From Candidatus Methanoperedens sp. BLZ2 (lineage in GTDB: Archaea; Halobacteriota; Methanosarcinia; Methanosarcinales; Methanoperedenaceae), in contig NZ_NTMG01000035.1 of assembly GCF_002487355.1 (NCBI RefSeq), forward strand, positions 1 to 56,811: a DNA stretch of 56,811 nt. Reading direction: 5' to 3'. The notes under the pieces are model-generated. The model did no database searches. It worked only from the letters and a program-made list of their open reading frames with translations, and was not told where the DNA came from. Of the stretch, positions 33,953 through 42,765 are shown piece by piece (position 1 is the stretch's first letter; every line of letters begins with the position of its first letter). A program made the translations under genes and the position numbers.

Positions 33953-34621
33953 ATGAAACTTGCAGCTCTTATTTCCGGGGGCAAGGATTCGTCATTTGCA
34001 ATTTATAAAGCATTGCAGGAAGGTCATGAAGTCACAGATCTTGTAACGATAATACCCGCAAATGAAGATTCGTACATGTTTCATTCTGCAAATATCCACC
34101 TCACCGAGCTCATCTCAGAAGCCTGCGGAATTCCCCTCACTTCCAGGATATCGACAGGAGAGAAGGAAAAAGAACTCGAAGACCTCATAAAAGCCCTGAA
34201 GTGTGTGAATGTTGATGGTGTTGCTGTGGGGGCTATCGAATCTGAATACCAGGCTTCCCGCGTGAGGCGGATCTGTGTTGAACTTGGAATAAAAATGTAT
34301 GCACCGTTGTGGCATATGGATCCTGAGAAGCTTCTTCGGGAAATGATCACCTTAATGGATATCAGGATGATAAAAGTAGCAGCAGCAGGGATGGATGAAG
34401 CGTGGCTTGGCAGGCGCTTTGATGAGAAGTTGATAGAAGACCTCAAAGCACTTAACAGGAAATACAGGGTTCATATCGCAGGTGAAGGTGGCGAATATGA
34501 ATCGCTTGTTCTTGATGCGCCTTTTTACAAAAAAAAAATTAATCTTCTTGCGACCCGAAATATCTGGATGAAAGATCACGGGATCATGAAAGTGATAGCA
34601 GCAGATCTTGGGGAAAAGTAA
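33953..34621 (+). CDS. Diphthine-ammonia ligase-like ATP pyrophosphatase (Dph6/TIGR00289)
   Basis: A 222-residue N-type ATP-PPase. The P-loop is ISGGKDSS at residues 7-14; IAGEGGEYESLVLDAP near 174 is the Dph6/TIGR00289 signature. In eukaryotes and many archaea Dph6 completes diphthamide on elongation factor 2. The run DUF357-UPF0212-Dph6-like is compact (gaps of 15 and 5 bases). Confidence 0.85.
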   Translation: MKLAALISGGKDSSFAIYKALQEGHEVTDLVTIIPANEDSYMFHSANIHLTELISEACGIPLTSRISTGEKEKELEDLIKALKCVNVDGVAVGAIESEYQASRVRRICVELGIKMYAPLWHMDPEKLLREMITLMDIRMIKVAAAGMDEAWLGRRFDEKLIEDLKALNRKYRVHIAGEGGEYESLVLDAPFYKKKINLLATRNIWMKDHGIMKVIAADLGEK

Positions 34622-34691
34622 CCCCACTCCCCCAACCCGCCTTATGCATTCCGCACTAACAGTGCATTATCATGCAATATAATTGATATAG

Positions 34692-34802
34692 TATCACTAA
34701 TAAATAGTAGATTACTACAATTGTACTACTGAAGTATTACTTACTGAACACTAATGTGAAAAGGTTTATAATAGATTAACTTAGTGATAATCTGGTGGTA
34801 CA
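34692..34802 (+). promoter_or_regulatory. Promoter with inverted operator half-sites
   Basis: TATCACTAA at 34692-34700 and its exact complement TTAGTGATA at 34781-34789 flank a palindrome TACAATTGTA (34716-34725). A TATA-like TTTATAATAG (34764-34773) is 10 bases before the second arm, so a protein on that arm would block RNA polymerase loading. GGTGG precedes the ATG at 34803. Confidence 0.6.
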
Positions 34803-35849
34803 ATGGTTGTTAGAAAAAATATTTCACTGGAAACAATTCATCTTAAGAAACTTGATTCGTTGATCACCAAACACAATGGAAATCTGAGTGCAGCTATAAG
34901 GGATGCCATTGATATTACTGAGATTTCGCTTCGGCGCTATGGTTCTGTCGAGGAGGCAATATCAAAAATTGCCTCTGATAAAAAAGAATTAACAGAAAGG
35001 GGAGAATCAATAGAATCAGGAAAGAACGTTCTTCTCGGAAGACCTATTTTTCTCTGGATGCTTAAATCCACAAAAGGTATTCCACTTGAAAAAGAAATAT
35101 TTGAAGAGGTGCTTGACCCCCTGAAAATCATCACGATATCAGACCTGGATAAGAGGATAAATGAAATAAGCTCCGAGTCCGGTTGGAATAGCCGGATATC
35201 CATCTTTTGTATGGATTATATTAATCCGACTACTGCAACTGTTACCATAACAGGTGATAATGAATTTTATCGTGATTTTGTAGCCCACATTGTGGTAATG
35301 TTCCTTGTTAATAACAAATCCCTGGACATTGATGTTGTTCACAAACGAGCGACGACTATCAGGGTTGACCTGAAGTACCGTGAAAAAGGAACTCAACCTG
35401 TTGCAGCAATGAAGTACTTCGGGTATTTGAAAGATGCAGTGAAGGAATTCAAATCCAGAGAAGAATTCTGGAAAAATCTAATGGGAATATATAGTTCTGT
35501 GAATTATAATATGGTCTCGCTTTATAAGGGGAATTATGAAGAACTGCTTGCCTGCGATCCACTCACGGATGCAGGCATATTTGAATCAATATCGAAAAAA
35601 CATATTGCCAATATCCCTCACCAGGATTTTTTGAAACTATTAAAAAAAACTGAAGAATCCATGCTGATAGTGGACAAGATCGAGATACTGGAGAACAGCA
35701 TAAATATTTATCACAGTTACAAGAACGAAAAAGCGATCAAGAACATCCAGGATTATTATGTATCACTTCTAAAAGCAAACGGGCATGAATATGAAGCGAA
35801 ATATTCCACGAGCCTTATAGTGCTAAATCATGTCTGCTGTAAGAGTTAG
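34803..35849 (+). CDS. RHH-like regulator with large C-terminal domain
   Basis: A 348-residue protein. The N-terminus MVVRKNISLETIHLKKLDSLITKHNGNLSAAIRDAIDI fits a ribbon-helix-helix domain. Residues 85-230 look alpha/beta with ISIFCMDYINPTTATVTITGD and a conserved-looking HIVVMFLVNNKSLDIDVVHKR; the rest is helical. Autoregulation is likely given the inverted half-sites in its promoter. The sensing domain is not one I can name. It ends with VCCKS. Confidence 0.55.
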   Translation: MVVRKNISLETIHLKKLDSLITKHNGNLSAAIRDAIDITEISLRRYGSVEEAISKIASDKKELTERGESIESGKNVLLGRPIFLWMLKSTKGIPLEKEIFEEVLDPLKIITISDLDKRINEISSESGWNSRISIFCMDYINPTTATVTITGDNEFYRDFVAHIVVMFLVNNKSLDIDVVHKRATTIRVDLKYREKGTQPVAAMKYFGYLKDAVKEFKSREEFWKNLMGIYSSVNYNMVSLYKGNYEELLACDPLTDAGIFESISKKHIANIPHQDFLKLLKKTEESMLIVDKIEILENSINIYHSYKNEKAIKNIQDYYVSLLKANGHEYEAKYSTSLIVLNHVCCKS

Positions 35850-35916
35850 ATCATTGAATTATTTAATTATTTTATTGAATTGTTGATCTATATTATTATT
35901 GTCTTTCTTTATTAAA

Positions 35917-36930
35917 TTATATTATTATTGTCTTTCTCGCAATATCCCTGCATGTGGCCATGAACCGGGCAGGATTTACTGAAGGGAATGTATCTATCAA
36001 ACAAATATCCGATCCCTTAACTACCATATCAAGTTTGCGTATATCCCCATGATAAACCAGAACTTCTGATTTCCCTTGTGCTCTTGCTAGCAGCACCGGC
36101 TCATCTGCGATCAGTTTATCATAATCTGTGTTCTCAAAATTAATTTTAAGCCCCAGAATACTTGAGTTCACTTTGATATTCAGAATGGTGTTCTTGAGTG
36201 CAGGAAGCCAGGCATCGTTGAGGATTACCTTCTTAGCACCTGCAAGAACGCATAAAAGCCCAAGTGTACCAGGTCCGCAAAAACCATCAACCACTACGGC
36301 ATTTTCCAATTCCCCTTTAAGGTAAAGTTCCTCCATTTTTGTTATTTTTGTGTTATTGAACTCTATGTGGATCAATGACTGGTTCTTATAAATACACAAT
36401 TCCCCGAACAGTGATGAGACAATATCACATCGCATGTCACATCCAAAAAGCAGTTCATATATATGCGGGGAGCTGTTGGTATCAAGGATACCGATGCTTT
36501 GTGATTGCAGACCCTTTCTTTTTATAATTCCTTTAACTTCCGGTACTTTTTCGACTATTTCTCTGGCAATGTCTTCTGTCACAGAATCCATAATAAGAAC
36601 AAGGTTTTTTTTATTGAGCCTTGGCGGATATGGTATCTGATAGCCAAAAGAGATGAGCGGGGTTCCAACTTCACGAAGGGCTGCATCCCGGGGGAATAAT
36701 CCTTTTTCCTTCAATATCGAAAGAACATTCCAGATGACAATGTCCAGATGCCTCTTTTTGCAATTAGTACACTGGCCGAAATTTTTATCGATTTTTCCTG
36801 ATATCGGGGCATTTTTAACCAGCATAGGGTCGGGAGGACACAAGCCGCATGCCATATACATCCCCAATATATCCTCCAGCACTTTCCGGGCAGGAAGAAT
36901 GCAATCCCCATTGCATGTCGGGCATTTCAT
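35917..36930 (-). CDS. SAM methyltransferase with N-terminal zinc fingers
   Basis: About 337 residues. The N-terminal region has two CxxC pairs: MKCPTCNGDC and ACGLC, then a third QCTNCKKRH. The middle has a strand-helix accessory domain, and the class I SAM site is VVVDGFCGPGTLGLLCVLAGAKKVILND. The Trm5-like position of the motif suggests an RNA or protein methyltransferase; a final DTFPSVNPARF would be the motif-IV equivalent. ATG at 36930 avoids the TTG start inside the upstream gene. The target is unknown. Confidence 0.6.
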   Translation of the reverse strand: MKCPTCNGDCILPARKVLEDILGMYMACGLCPPDPMLVKNAPISGKIDKNFGQCTNCKKRHLDIVIWNVLSILKEKGLFPRDAALREVGTPLISFGYQIPYPPRLNKKNLVLIMDSVTEDIAREIVEKVPEVKGIIKRKGLQSQSIGILDTNSSPHIYELLFGCDMRCDIVSSLFGELCIYKNQSLIHIEFNNTKITKMEELYLKGELENAVVVDGFCGPGTLGLLCVLAGAKKVILNDAWLPALKNTILNIKVNSSILGLKINFENTDYDKLIADEPVLLARAQGKSEVLVYHGDIRKLDMVVKGSDICLIDTFPSVNPARFMATCRDIARKTIII

Positions 36931-36934
36931 AGAA

Positions 36935-37300
36935 TCATTCGGACACAAATTCTTTCGTGATTGATTTCTTTGGGACGCATGACTTTAAGGCTATATACCA
37001 GGTATAAGCAAATAATACAAGGGTCATCATCGCAATCGTATCAAGTAATTCAAAAAATACCATTGTGCCAGGTATATTCAATCCTTCAAAAAATTCATGC
37101 GCCATGAAAAACGTACTGAATAAGAATATATATATGCAATTTTTTTTAAAAAAAGATTCTTTTACCAGTGATTTCAGGACGAACTCATTTTTTTCCACAT
37201 CTTTCCACAAAAACCATATTTGAGCTAATAAGAAAATAAAAATTAAATATGAAGAAAACATAAGAAATTCCACATATTTATATAAAGTAAAATCATTCAT
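36935..37300 (-). CDS. Small four-helix membrane protein, unknown
   Basis: A 121-residue protein with hydrophobic stretches at about 11-32, 53-68, 78-99 and beyond, and a histidine-glutamate pair in FMAHEFFEGLNIPGT that could hold metal. No family recognised. It ends 5 bases before the methyltransferase ATG and, without the TnpB element, would follow mfnA directly. Confidence 0.5.
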   Translation of the reverse strand: MNDFTLYKYVEFLMFSSYLIFIFLLAQIWFLWKDVEKNEFVLKSLVKESFFKKNCIYIFLFSTFFMAHEFFEGLNIPGTMVFFELLDTIAMMTLVLFAYTWYIALKSCVPKKSITKEFVSE

Positions 37301-37346
37301 ACATTTAACTTCCTAGGATAAATATTAAATGTGATAAACATTTCGG

Positions 37347-38492
37347 TCAATTACCCACGATTGAAATCGGGGGCTTGTAACTATGTTCAGTCTCAATTCC
37401 AGTATTGGCTTTGACTTCATTATATGCTACTATCCGCTGATTGACTTCAACGGCCCTTGCAGCGATATTGATGGCTGCTATGTGGTCAGCATTGCCAGAG
37501 AAGCCACACTGAACACATTTGAAATTATCCCTATTCGGTCTGTTTCCTCTTTCGTTATGATTACATACAGGACAGATATGAGATGTTCCCCTCGGATTAA
37601 CGAGTACAACAGGCACACCCACAAGGATAGCCTTGTATTCAATGAAACTTCTCAACTGAAAGAATGCCCAGGAATGAATGCGGCTTCTCTGTGTCCTTCT
37701 TACCGTTACAGACTTACGAATCCCCTTGAGGTCTTCAAGAGCTATCGCTTGTTTTGTGTCTTTGGCTTTAGCCACAATCTTCCTGGAAATTACATGATTA
37801 ACGTCACGATGAAATCTACTTTCCCTGCCGGAGAGCTTCTTAAGATGCCTCTTAGATGATTTCGTTCCTGTTTTTTGAAGGTTAGCCTTGAGTACAGCGT
37901 TCTTTTCCCTGACAGTATCAATCTGCTTTCCACTGAAAGATTCACCGTCATTATCAGTGGCAAGATTAACTATACCCAAATCAATACCGAGAGTACCAAC
38001 TGCATCGAATTTAGAAGCTTCAGGAACTTCAACAACAACTGCGAGATAGAATATATCATTACGGAGGATTAGGTCAGCCTGTCCTCTGATCCTATCCAGT
38101 CTAACTCGTTGATACTCACCGATGCGAATAGGAATTGTCTGCCTTCCGCTTATCGTCAGGATAGAGACAGCTTCGAGTTTACGCCAAGAAAGTATCCTCT
38201 GGTCATAGACAATAGCACCAATTGGTTTAAATTCCGGCTTAATGGTTTTATTTCGTTTATATGCTTCAGATACTTTAGCAATCGCTCTAATGGTCAATTG
38301 TGCGGAGAGTTTGAACTTATCTCGAACTTCATAATATATAATTTTCTGAAGCTCCATTTTATTAGCCGTCTTTCTCTCAAAAGCAATATTAGCGATGTAG
38401 TTACAAGCTTCGTTAAACTGATGCATTGTTTCAAGAAGAGATGCATGCTGTTCTTTGGATGTATCAAGTTTTATCATAAGCGTTTGTAACAT
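37347..38492 (-). CDS. tnpB: TnpB RNA-guided nuclease, copy 2
   Basis: A 381-residue TnpB, colinear and gap-free with copy 1, roughly three quarters identical by eye. D171 (TLGIDLGI), E253 (ALEDLKGIR) and D336 (GNADHIAA) are retained, and the four zinc cysteines (CPVC, CVQC) too. ATG at 38492 begins MLQTLMIKLDT; an upstream ATG at 38513 is in nonhomologous sequence. Two intact copies with many substitutions argue that function has been selected. Confidence 0.88.
   Translation of the reverse strand: MLQTLMIKLDTSKEQHASLLETMHQFNEACNYIANIAFERKTANKMELQKIIYYEVRDKFKLSAQLTIRAIAKVSEAYKRNKTIKPEFKPIGAIVYDQRILSWRKLEAVSILTISGRQTIPIRIGEYQRVRLDRIRGQADLILRNDIFYLAVVVEVPEASKFDAVGTLGIDLGIVNLATDNDGESFSGKQIDTVREKNAVLKANLQKTGTKSSKRHLKKLSGRESRFHRDVNHVISRKIVAKAKDTKQAIALEDLKGIRKSVTVRRTQRSRIHSWAFFQLRSFIEYKAILVGVPVVLVNPRGTSHICPVCNHNERGNRPNRDNFKCVQCGFSGNADHIAAINIAARAVEVNQRIVAYNEVKANTGIETEHSYKPPISIVGN
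37354..37373 (-). other. Right-end hairpin, candidate omega/reRNA scaffold (copy 2)
   Basis: CCCACGAT faces ATCGGGGG around TTGAAA-type loop bases; seven of eight positions pair, with one A-G mismatch. The pair that is G-C in copy 1 is A-T here, a two-sided change. Confidence 0.5.
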
Positions 38493-38531
38493 AGTATTGA
38501 ATATATCGTTCAATGTATATACAGTTTACTA

Positions 38532-39728
38532 TCACTTTAAGGCGGGGTACGCTTCCTCCCCGCAATGAAGTATGGGGCATCCGCTACCCCCTGCACCCCC
38601 ATTATCGTGAATGCATTCACCAAGATCGGAAATAAACGAATCAATGGTATCCTCAGTAAGATGCGGCATTATTATCAATCTCATGGCTTTTGGGTTTCGC
38701 GTTAAAGAAGTAACCCAGCCCCTGGAACGCAATTTTTTCCTGACGTCATCAAGATCAGGTACGTCAAGCGCTACGATGTTCATTGCAGGCTCGATCAGCG
38801 GGTCAATTCCCAGGTCACAGGCGCCCTCTACAAGCCTGCCGGTCATTTTCATACATCTTTTCACAATTTCTTTGTATCCTTCTGTTCCAAGATGCGTCAT
38901 AACGGCATATGCAGCCGCAACTGCTGCCCCGCTTCGTGTGCCAACCAGGGAATGCTGCTTCCTGATCGTCAGGTAGGGCGTGTCGATCTCCAGTGGAAGA
39001 AGACAGGCCTCTTCCCTGAACAGGAGACCTCCTGCCGGAATAGTGGACATGCCCATTTTATGGGGATCTGCTGTTATTGATGTAACTCCTTTCACTGAAA
39101 AATCAAAATCATATTTTTTATCAAGAAAAGGTATGACATATCCTCCAAAAGCTGCGTCCACATGCAAGAACAGGTTATTTGATAACGCAAGTTTGGCCAG
39201 CCTGTCTATCGGATCGATCTGGCCGAATTCTGTTGAGCCTGCAATACCAACAAGAGCAATGGTGTTGCTATCGATAAGGTCTGAAACTGAGTCCATATCC
39301 ACCTTGAATTCCGTATCAAGCGAAGCTTTTCTTATCTCTATTCCAAGGAGATCCGCTATCTTATCGAAAGAGAAATGGGCTGAAAATGGAACGATCATGT
39401 TCGGACGCTTCTTTTTGCTCATGTTCCTGGCAGTCCTCAACGCCTGGATATTGGATTCCGTGCCCCCTGTCGTAATGTAACCGCATGCATTACCATCACC
39501 GAGCATGTATCCCATCATCTTTATTACTTTATCTTCAAGTTCCTTTGTCCCCTGGAATAAACCAAAGTCCCCCATATTTGATGCAATGAATTGCATGTGG
39601 GCTTTTACAGCTATGGGGTGGGGTTGTGTGCACATGGCACTCATGACCTTATCATAGGAAGTGTCTTTTTGCATAGCGTTTTTAAGCCGGGATAGTACTT
39701 CCTTTTCAGAGTGCCCTTTCAGGTTCAT
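38532..39728 (-). CDS. mfnA: L-tyrosine/L-aspartate decarboxylase MfnA, C-terminus replaced by IS sequence
   Basis: PLP-dependent group II decarboxylase that makes tyramine for methanofuran (and can serve beta-alanine for CoA). The cofactor lysine is in [30 protein letters not shown] and [13 protein letters not shown] bind PLP. The first 375 residues or so are normal. The last 23 (from GGAGGSGC to YPALK) are read from the left end of the TnpB element, including a Cys-rich [10 protein letters not shown]. The catalytic core is complete, so activity is probably kept. Confidence 0.88.
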   Translation of the reverse strand: MNLKGHSEKEVLSRLKNAMQKDTSYDKVMSAMCTQPHPIAVKAHMQFIASNMGDFGLFQGTKELEDKVIKMMGYMLGDGNACGYITTGGTESNIQALRTARNMSKKKRPNMIVPFSAHFSFDKIADLLGIEIRKASLDTEFKVDMDSVSDLIDSNTIALVGIAGSTEFGQIDPIDRLAKLALSNNLFLHVDAAFGGYVIPFLDKKYDFDFSVKGVTSITADPHKMGMSTIPAGGLLFREEACLLPLEIDTPYLTIRKQHSLVGTRSGAAVAAAYAVMTHLGTEGYKEIVKRCMKMTGRLVEGACDLGIDPLIEPAMNIVALDVPDLDDVRKKLRSRGWVTSLTRNPKAMRLIIMPHLTEDTIDSFISDLGECIHDNGGAGGSGCPILHCGEEAYPALK

Positions 39729-39985
39729 GTCCTAAACTCCCGAATACTTGCTTATAAAAGTTTGTTTATTGTATAGGATTAGAGGAGCCAAAAAGGTCTG
39801 GATGGAATCCATGATGATGGTTTGTAACTGCTCCTCTATATTTTCAGATATGCCAGATGAGATATAAATAAGCCGACATTTTTAAGGGTTATTTTTCAGT
39901 TTCTAAGCTATAACACGGTCTTTTTTAGTTTAAAATAGTTCATAGCATATTGAATAACAATAAAAACCTCAAAAAATGCTTATTC

Positions 39986-40633
39986 TCATGAACTTTCGAT
40001 GAACTCGTAGAACTTATCCCAGTCAAGGACTGTGGAAACACATCCTGCCTTCTCAAGAACGATACCAACACCAAAAAGATCGATTTTCTCGCACATTTCA
40101 ATCCCGGCTTTTATTTCGGTCATACACCCAACCCCCAGTATTGCCTCCGGCTTGTGTTTTCGTACTAGCCGCCTGATAAAACTTGAACCTGGTACAATAA
40201 AAACCTTATAACCAAGCATTTCTGCGCTTTTCTTGGCCTGTCCTATCTCGCATGCACCGCAATTTTCGCACTGCATGCCTTCGGGACTGAGCTTGGATGG
40301 GCAGGTGATGGCTCTTAAGCATTGTGGAAAAAATATCAGTCGTTTATTGATCGGCGTGTCCCTGAATTTTCGCAGAGATATCTTGTTCTTAAGTGCAATA
40401 CCCACATCATCTACAATGGAATCATCCATTTTGATAAGCCTGAATAAAGCCTTGACCAGGTTTTCAAGAAGAGTGATAGAGAAAAGCATAAATCCCGGAA
40501 AAATAAACTTCTCGGTCTTAAATGAATAAGCAATAAGCAGTGAACCCATAATTGCTATTATCAATAAAAAAGCCGCAAAGTATACTACAGCTTCGCCGAT
40601 TATTGTGAATAAAGGTTCAATTTCTATTGCCAT
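39986..40633 (-). CDS. DUF116 family protein
   Basis: A 215-residue protein with two N-terminal membrane helices, then a cysteine-rich DUF116 domain: FFPQCLRAITCPSKLSPEGMQCENCGACEIG, then GVGCMTEIKAG and EKAGCVSTV. The cysteines likely hold a metal or iron-sulfur centre. ATG at 40633 overlaps the TGA of the MBL gene. Function unknown. Confidence 0.8.
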   Translation of the reverse strand: MAIEIEPLFTIIGEAVVYFAAFLLIIAIMGSLLIAYSFKTEKFIFPGFMLFSITLLENLVKALFRLIKMDDSIVDDVGIALKNKISLRKFRDTPINKRLIFFPQCLRAITCPSKLSPEGMQCENCGACEIGQAKKSAEMLGYKVFIVPGSSFIRRLVRKHKPEAILGVGCMTEIKAGIEMCEKIDLFGVGIVLEKAGCVSTVLDWDKFYEFIESS

Positions 40634-41616
40634 CAAATTTCAAGAATAGTATTTATTTCTTCAAGGGCTTTCGCATAAACCCCATTTTTCCTTAGATACG
40701 CAGCAAGCTTAAGGGGACGGTTGCCGCCCGGGTGGTATGTGATAACTGCTGACGGTGCGCATTGTTTTGTCATACCGATAAGACCGTTCACATCCATGTG
40801 GTCGCTGATATTGATAGTAGGAAATTTAATATCCTTTCGTCCTGTCAGTATGAATTTCGTTGCGCAGGTGAGGCCGGAAATTTCACCGGGTGTAGTTATT
40901 TTAATACCGCAATTGCTATCAAGATCAACAAGCTGCCCCGCATTTTTCATTAATCCGTCAGTAAGAGCATGAGATACCGGATCCATACCGATCTTTCCCG
41001 AATAACCGGATTCACGAATCAGTTTGACTGCACGCTGAGCCTTCCCGAATGCATAAGCGCCAAAAGCAATATCATTGGGCATTTCTTCCAGGGATTCCCT
41101 GAATGCACCCAGATCATCTTCGAAATGACATTTCGGGTCATTAGGGTCTCCATAATTTGCTTCAGTGACAAGACAATCGCAGTCTGGCAGGTCTCTTGAG
41201 TCTTTGACGTCACCTGTGACCATGATCCTTGTACCCACATCATTTTTCCAGTAAAAAGCACATGAACCTATTGTATGATGTGTAGGATATGTTTTTACTT
41301 CAACGCCGGCAATGTCAATACTGTCACCGATCCTGAATGTTCTTCCTGCATATTTTTTCCCGTAAAGGATTTCAAGTGCCTGTGCAGTTTCCTGCGAACA
41401 GACAGCATTCTTCGAGAGCATTGCAGACCTGCCATGATGGTCTGAATGTGCATGGGTTATAAGGTATGCATCAGGCTGGTGGAAACGGGAGTTCGTAGTA
41501 TCCACGGAAAAAGTCAACCGTTTCCCTGCATTGAAAACAAGTGAAATATGGGGTTTGAATCCCTTATCTGTCCTGTGCCTGATCGGCAGCACACCAAGGT
41601 CAAATAAAGGTTTCAA
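40633..41616 (-). CDS. Metallo-beta-lactamase-fold exonuclease-like hydrolase
   Basis: A 327-residue protein with the metal-binding THAHSDHHG (residues 54-62), a second site in YPTHHTIGS and MVTGDVKDSRD, and a C-terminal DHMD...YHPGG stretch. It belongs to the MBL group related to CPSF/Exo-type nucleases, in a short form. It is coupled to DUF116 (TGATG). It may cut nucleic acid; not proven. Confidence 0.7.
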   Translation of the reverse strand: MKPLFDLGVLPIRHRTDKGFKPHISLVFNAGKRLTFSVDTTNSRFHQPDAYLITHAHSDHHGRSAMLSKNAVCSQETAQALEILYGKKYAGRTFRIGDSIDIAGVEVKTYPTHHTIGSCAFYWKNDVGTRIMVTGDVKDSRDLPDCDCLVTEANYGDPNDPKCHFEDDLGAFRESLEEMPNDIAFGAYAFGKAQRAVKLIRESGYSGKIGMDPVSHALTDGLMKNAGQLVDLDSNCGIKITTPGEISGLTCATKFILTGRKDIKFPTINISDHMDVNGLIGMTKQCAPSAVITYHPGGNRPLKLAAYLRKNGVYAKALEEINTILEI

Positions 41617-41626
41617 TCAAACCACG

Positions 41627-41899
41627 CTATTTTAAGGCTGCGTTTAAATCCGATTCAAGAACATTCGCGCGGGTTACGCCGGTATATCGCTTGAATACGG
41701 CTCCATCTTTTTCTATTACCAGTGTAGGGATTGCATGCACTGTGAATTTAGCGGCCAATTCATTATTGTTGTCAACGTCAATTTTCTTGAATTCCACTTT
41801 ATCCCCGAATTTTTTCTTAAGCTCTTCGATGATCGGATCCTGCATCTTGCAGGGACCGCACCATTCTGCAAAAAAATCCATTAGAACAACTTTACTCAT
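41627..41899 (-). CDS. Thioredoxin
   Basis: A 90-residue thioredoxin with AEWCGPCKM (C14, C17), the cis-proline in HAIPTLVIEKDG and no signal peptide. It reduces disulfides in the cytoplasm. A GGAGG site lies inside the 30-residue Cys peptide upstream. The rest of a peroxiredoxin gene lies just upstream on the same strand, a natural partner. Confidence 0.9.
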   Translation of the reverse strand: MSKVVLMDFFAEWCGPCKMQDPIIEELKKKFGDKVEFKKIDVDNNNELAAKFTVHAIPTLVIEKDGAVFKRYTGVTRANVLESDLNAALK

Positions 41900-41984
41900 T
41901 TGATTTCCTCCTCTTGAAGCAGATGTTGCACGATTTGCATTTTTCCTTAATCGGCGTTTTTTTCTCCGCTTTTTTATCTGACAT
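41892..41984 (-). CDS. CxxCxxC microprotein overlapping thioredoxin
   Basis: A 30-residue frame MSDKKAEKKTPIKEK, then CKSCNIC and FKRRKSNE. Its stop lies 8 bases inside the thioredoxin gene, and AGGT precedes its ATG. Lys-rich with three cysteines, it could be a metal or redox peptide coupled to thioredoxin. Confidence 0.45.
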   Translation of the reverse strand: MSDKKAEKKTPIKEKCKSCNICFKRRKSNE

Positions 41985-42048
41985 ATTTTTTACCTGCTAC
42001 GATACCTAATAATACACTTATGATTTAAAATTGTTGCCCATCCAGACT

Positions 42049-42272
42049 TTATTTTGGCTCCATATCTTCAAGGACTTTTATTATTTCTTCAATATCAAGT
42101 AACTGAGTAACTGGATAAATCTTCACGAATACTATCTTTCCGTTCTCATCAATAATAATATTCGCCCGTTCGGAAATTCCCTCTTTCTCGTTGAATACCC
42201 CATAGAGAGCAGCAACTTTGCCGTGAGGCCAGAAATCAGAAAGAAGCCTGGTATTTTTTATTCCAAGATTAA
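42049..42272 (-). pseudogene. Peroxiredoxin, C-terminal fragment
   Basis: The minus strand codes NLGIKNTRLLSDFWPHGKVAA, then LYGVFNEKEGISERANIIID and IYPVTQLLDIEEIIKVLE, ending at a TAA at 42049. This is the C-terminal half of a 1-Cys/AhpC-type peroxiredoxin (SDFWPHG...YGVF...G). The N-terminal half with the peroxidatic Cys is replaced by slippage-like GTTAATA repeats. Confidence 0.75.
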
Positions 42273-42368
42273 CTTTTTTTATTAACTTTTGTTATTAACT
42301 CTTGTCATTATCATTAGACAGCTTTAAATAGTAAATTTGCATATTATAATCATAATACAGGTGGAAAG

Positions 42369-42722
42369 ATGAGACTGAGTAAAAACAACTTGTTAGTAAT
42401 AGGAATAATACCAATAATTATTGGTTTGATAATATTTTATAACTTCATAGCAGCTATTAATATTTTACAACCCGGCGGAATGACAACCGCTATGGTCTAT
42501 TACCAGTTGCTTGGAATTGCAACTGCAATGTTTGTGGGTGCTGTCGTTTACTGGGTAATACTTGTTTATTACATTTATTTGATACAGGAAAATGAAGTTT
42601 TCATACAGGATAACTTTACACAGCTGGCAGGAAGCGGAACAGCTCATCTGCAAAATGCCAAAAAGCTGATCTCCCAGGTCCTGCAAGATATAAAATCTAC
42701 TGAATTAAAACAGCATCAGTAG
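42369..42722 (+). CDS. Small two-helix membrane protein
   Basis: A 117-residue protein with helices at about 9-32 and 42-74 and a helical cytoplasmic tail (HLQNAKKLISQVLQDIKSTELKQHQ). A GGTGG site precedes the ATG. No family recognised; found alone between the peroxiredoxin remnant and the convergent aminotransferase. Confidence 0.5.
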   Translation: MRLSKNNLLVIGIIPIIIGLIIFYNFIAAINILQPGGMTTAMVYYQLLGIATAMFVGAVVYWVILVYYIYLIQENEVFIQDNFTQLAGSGTAHLQNAKKLISQVLQDIKSTELKQHQ

Positions 42723-42765
42723 ATTTATTGATTTTTTATTTAATTTATTTTGTTATTTTTAAAAT

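Larger units (their letters stand above)
37346..38606 (-). mobile_element. IS1341-type (TnpB-only) element, copy 2, inserted in mfnA
   Basis: Same structure as copy 1: TTCAC target, left end GGGGGTGCAGGGGG with CCCCGCC, tnpB, right-end hairpin and TAATTGAC. The left end lies inside mfnA, so its first bases are translated as the MfnA C-terminus. It is about 50 bases shorter than copy 1, mainly in the left leader. No tnpA. Confidence 0.7.
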
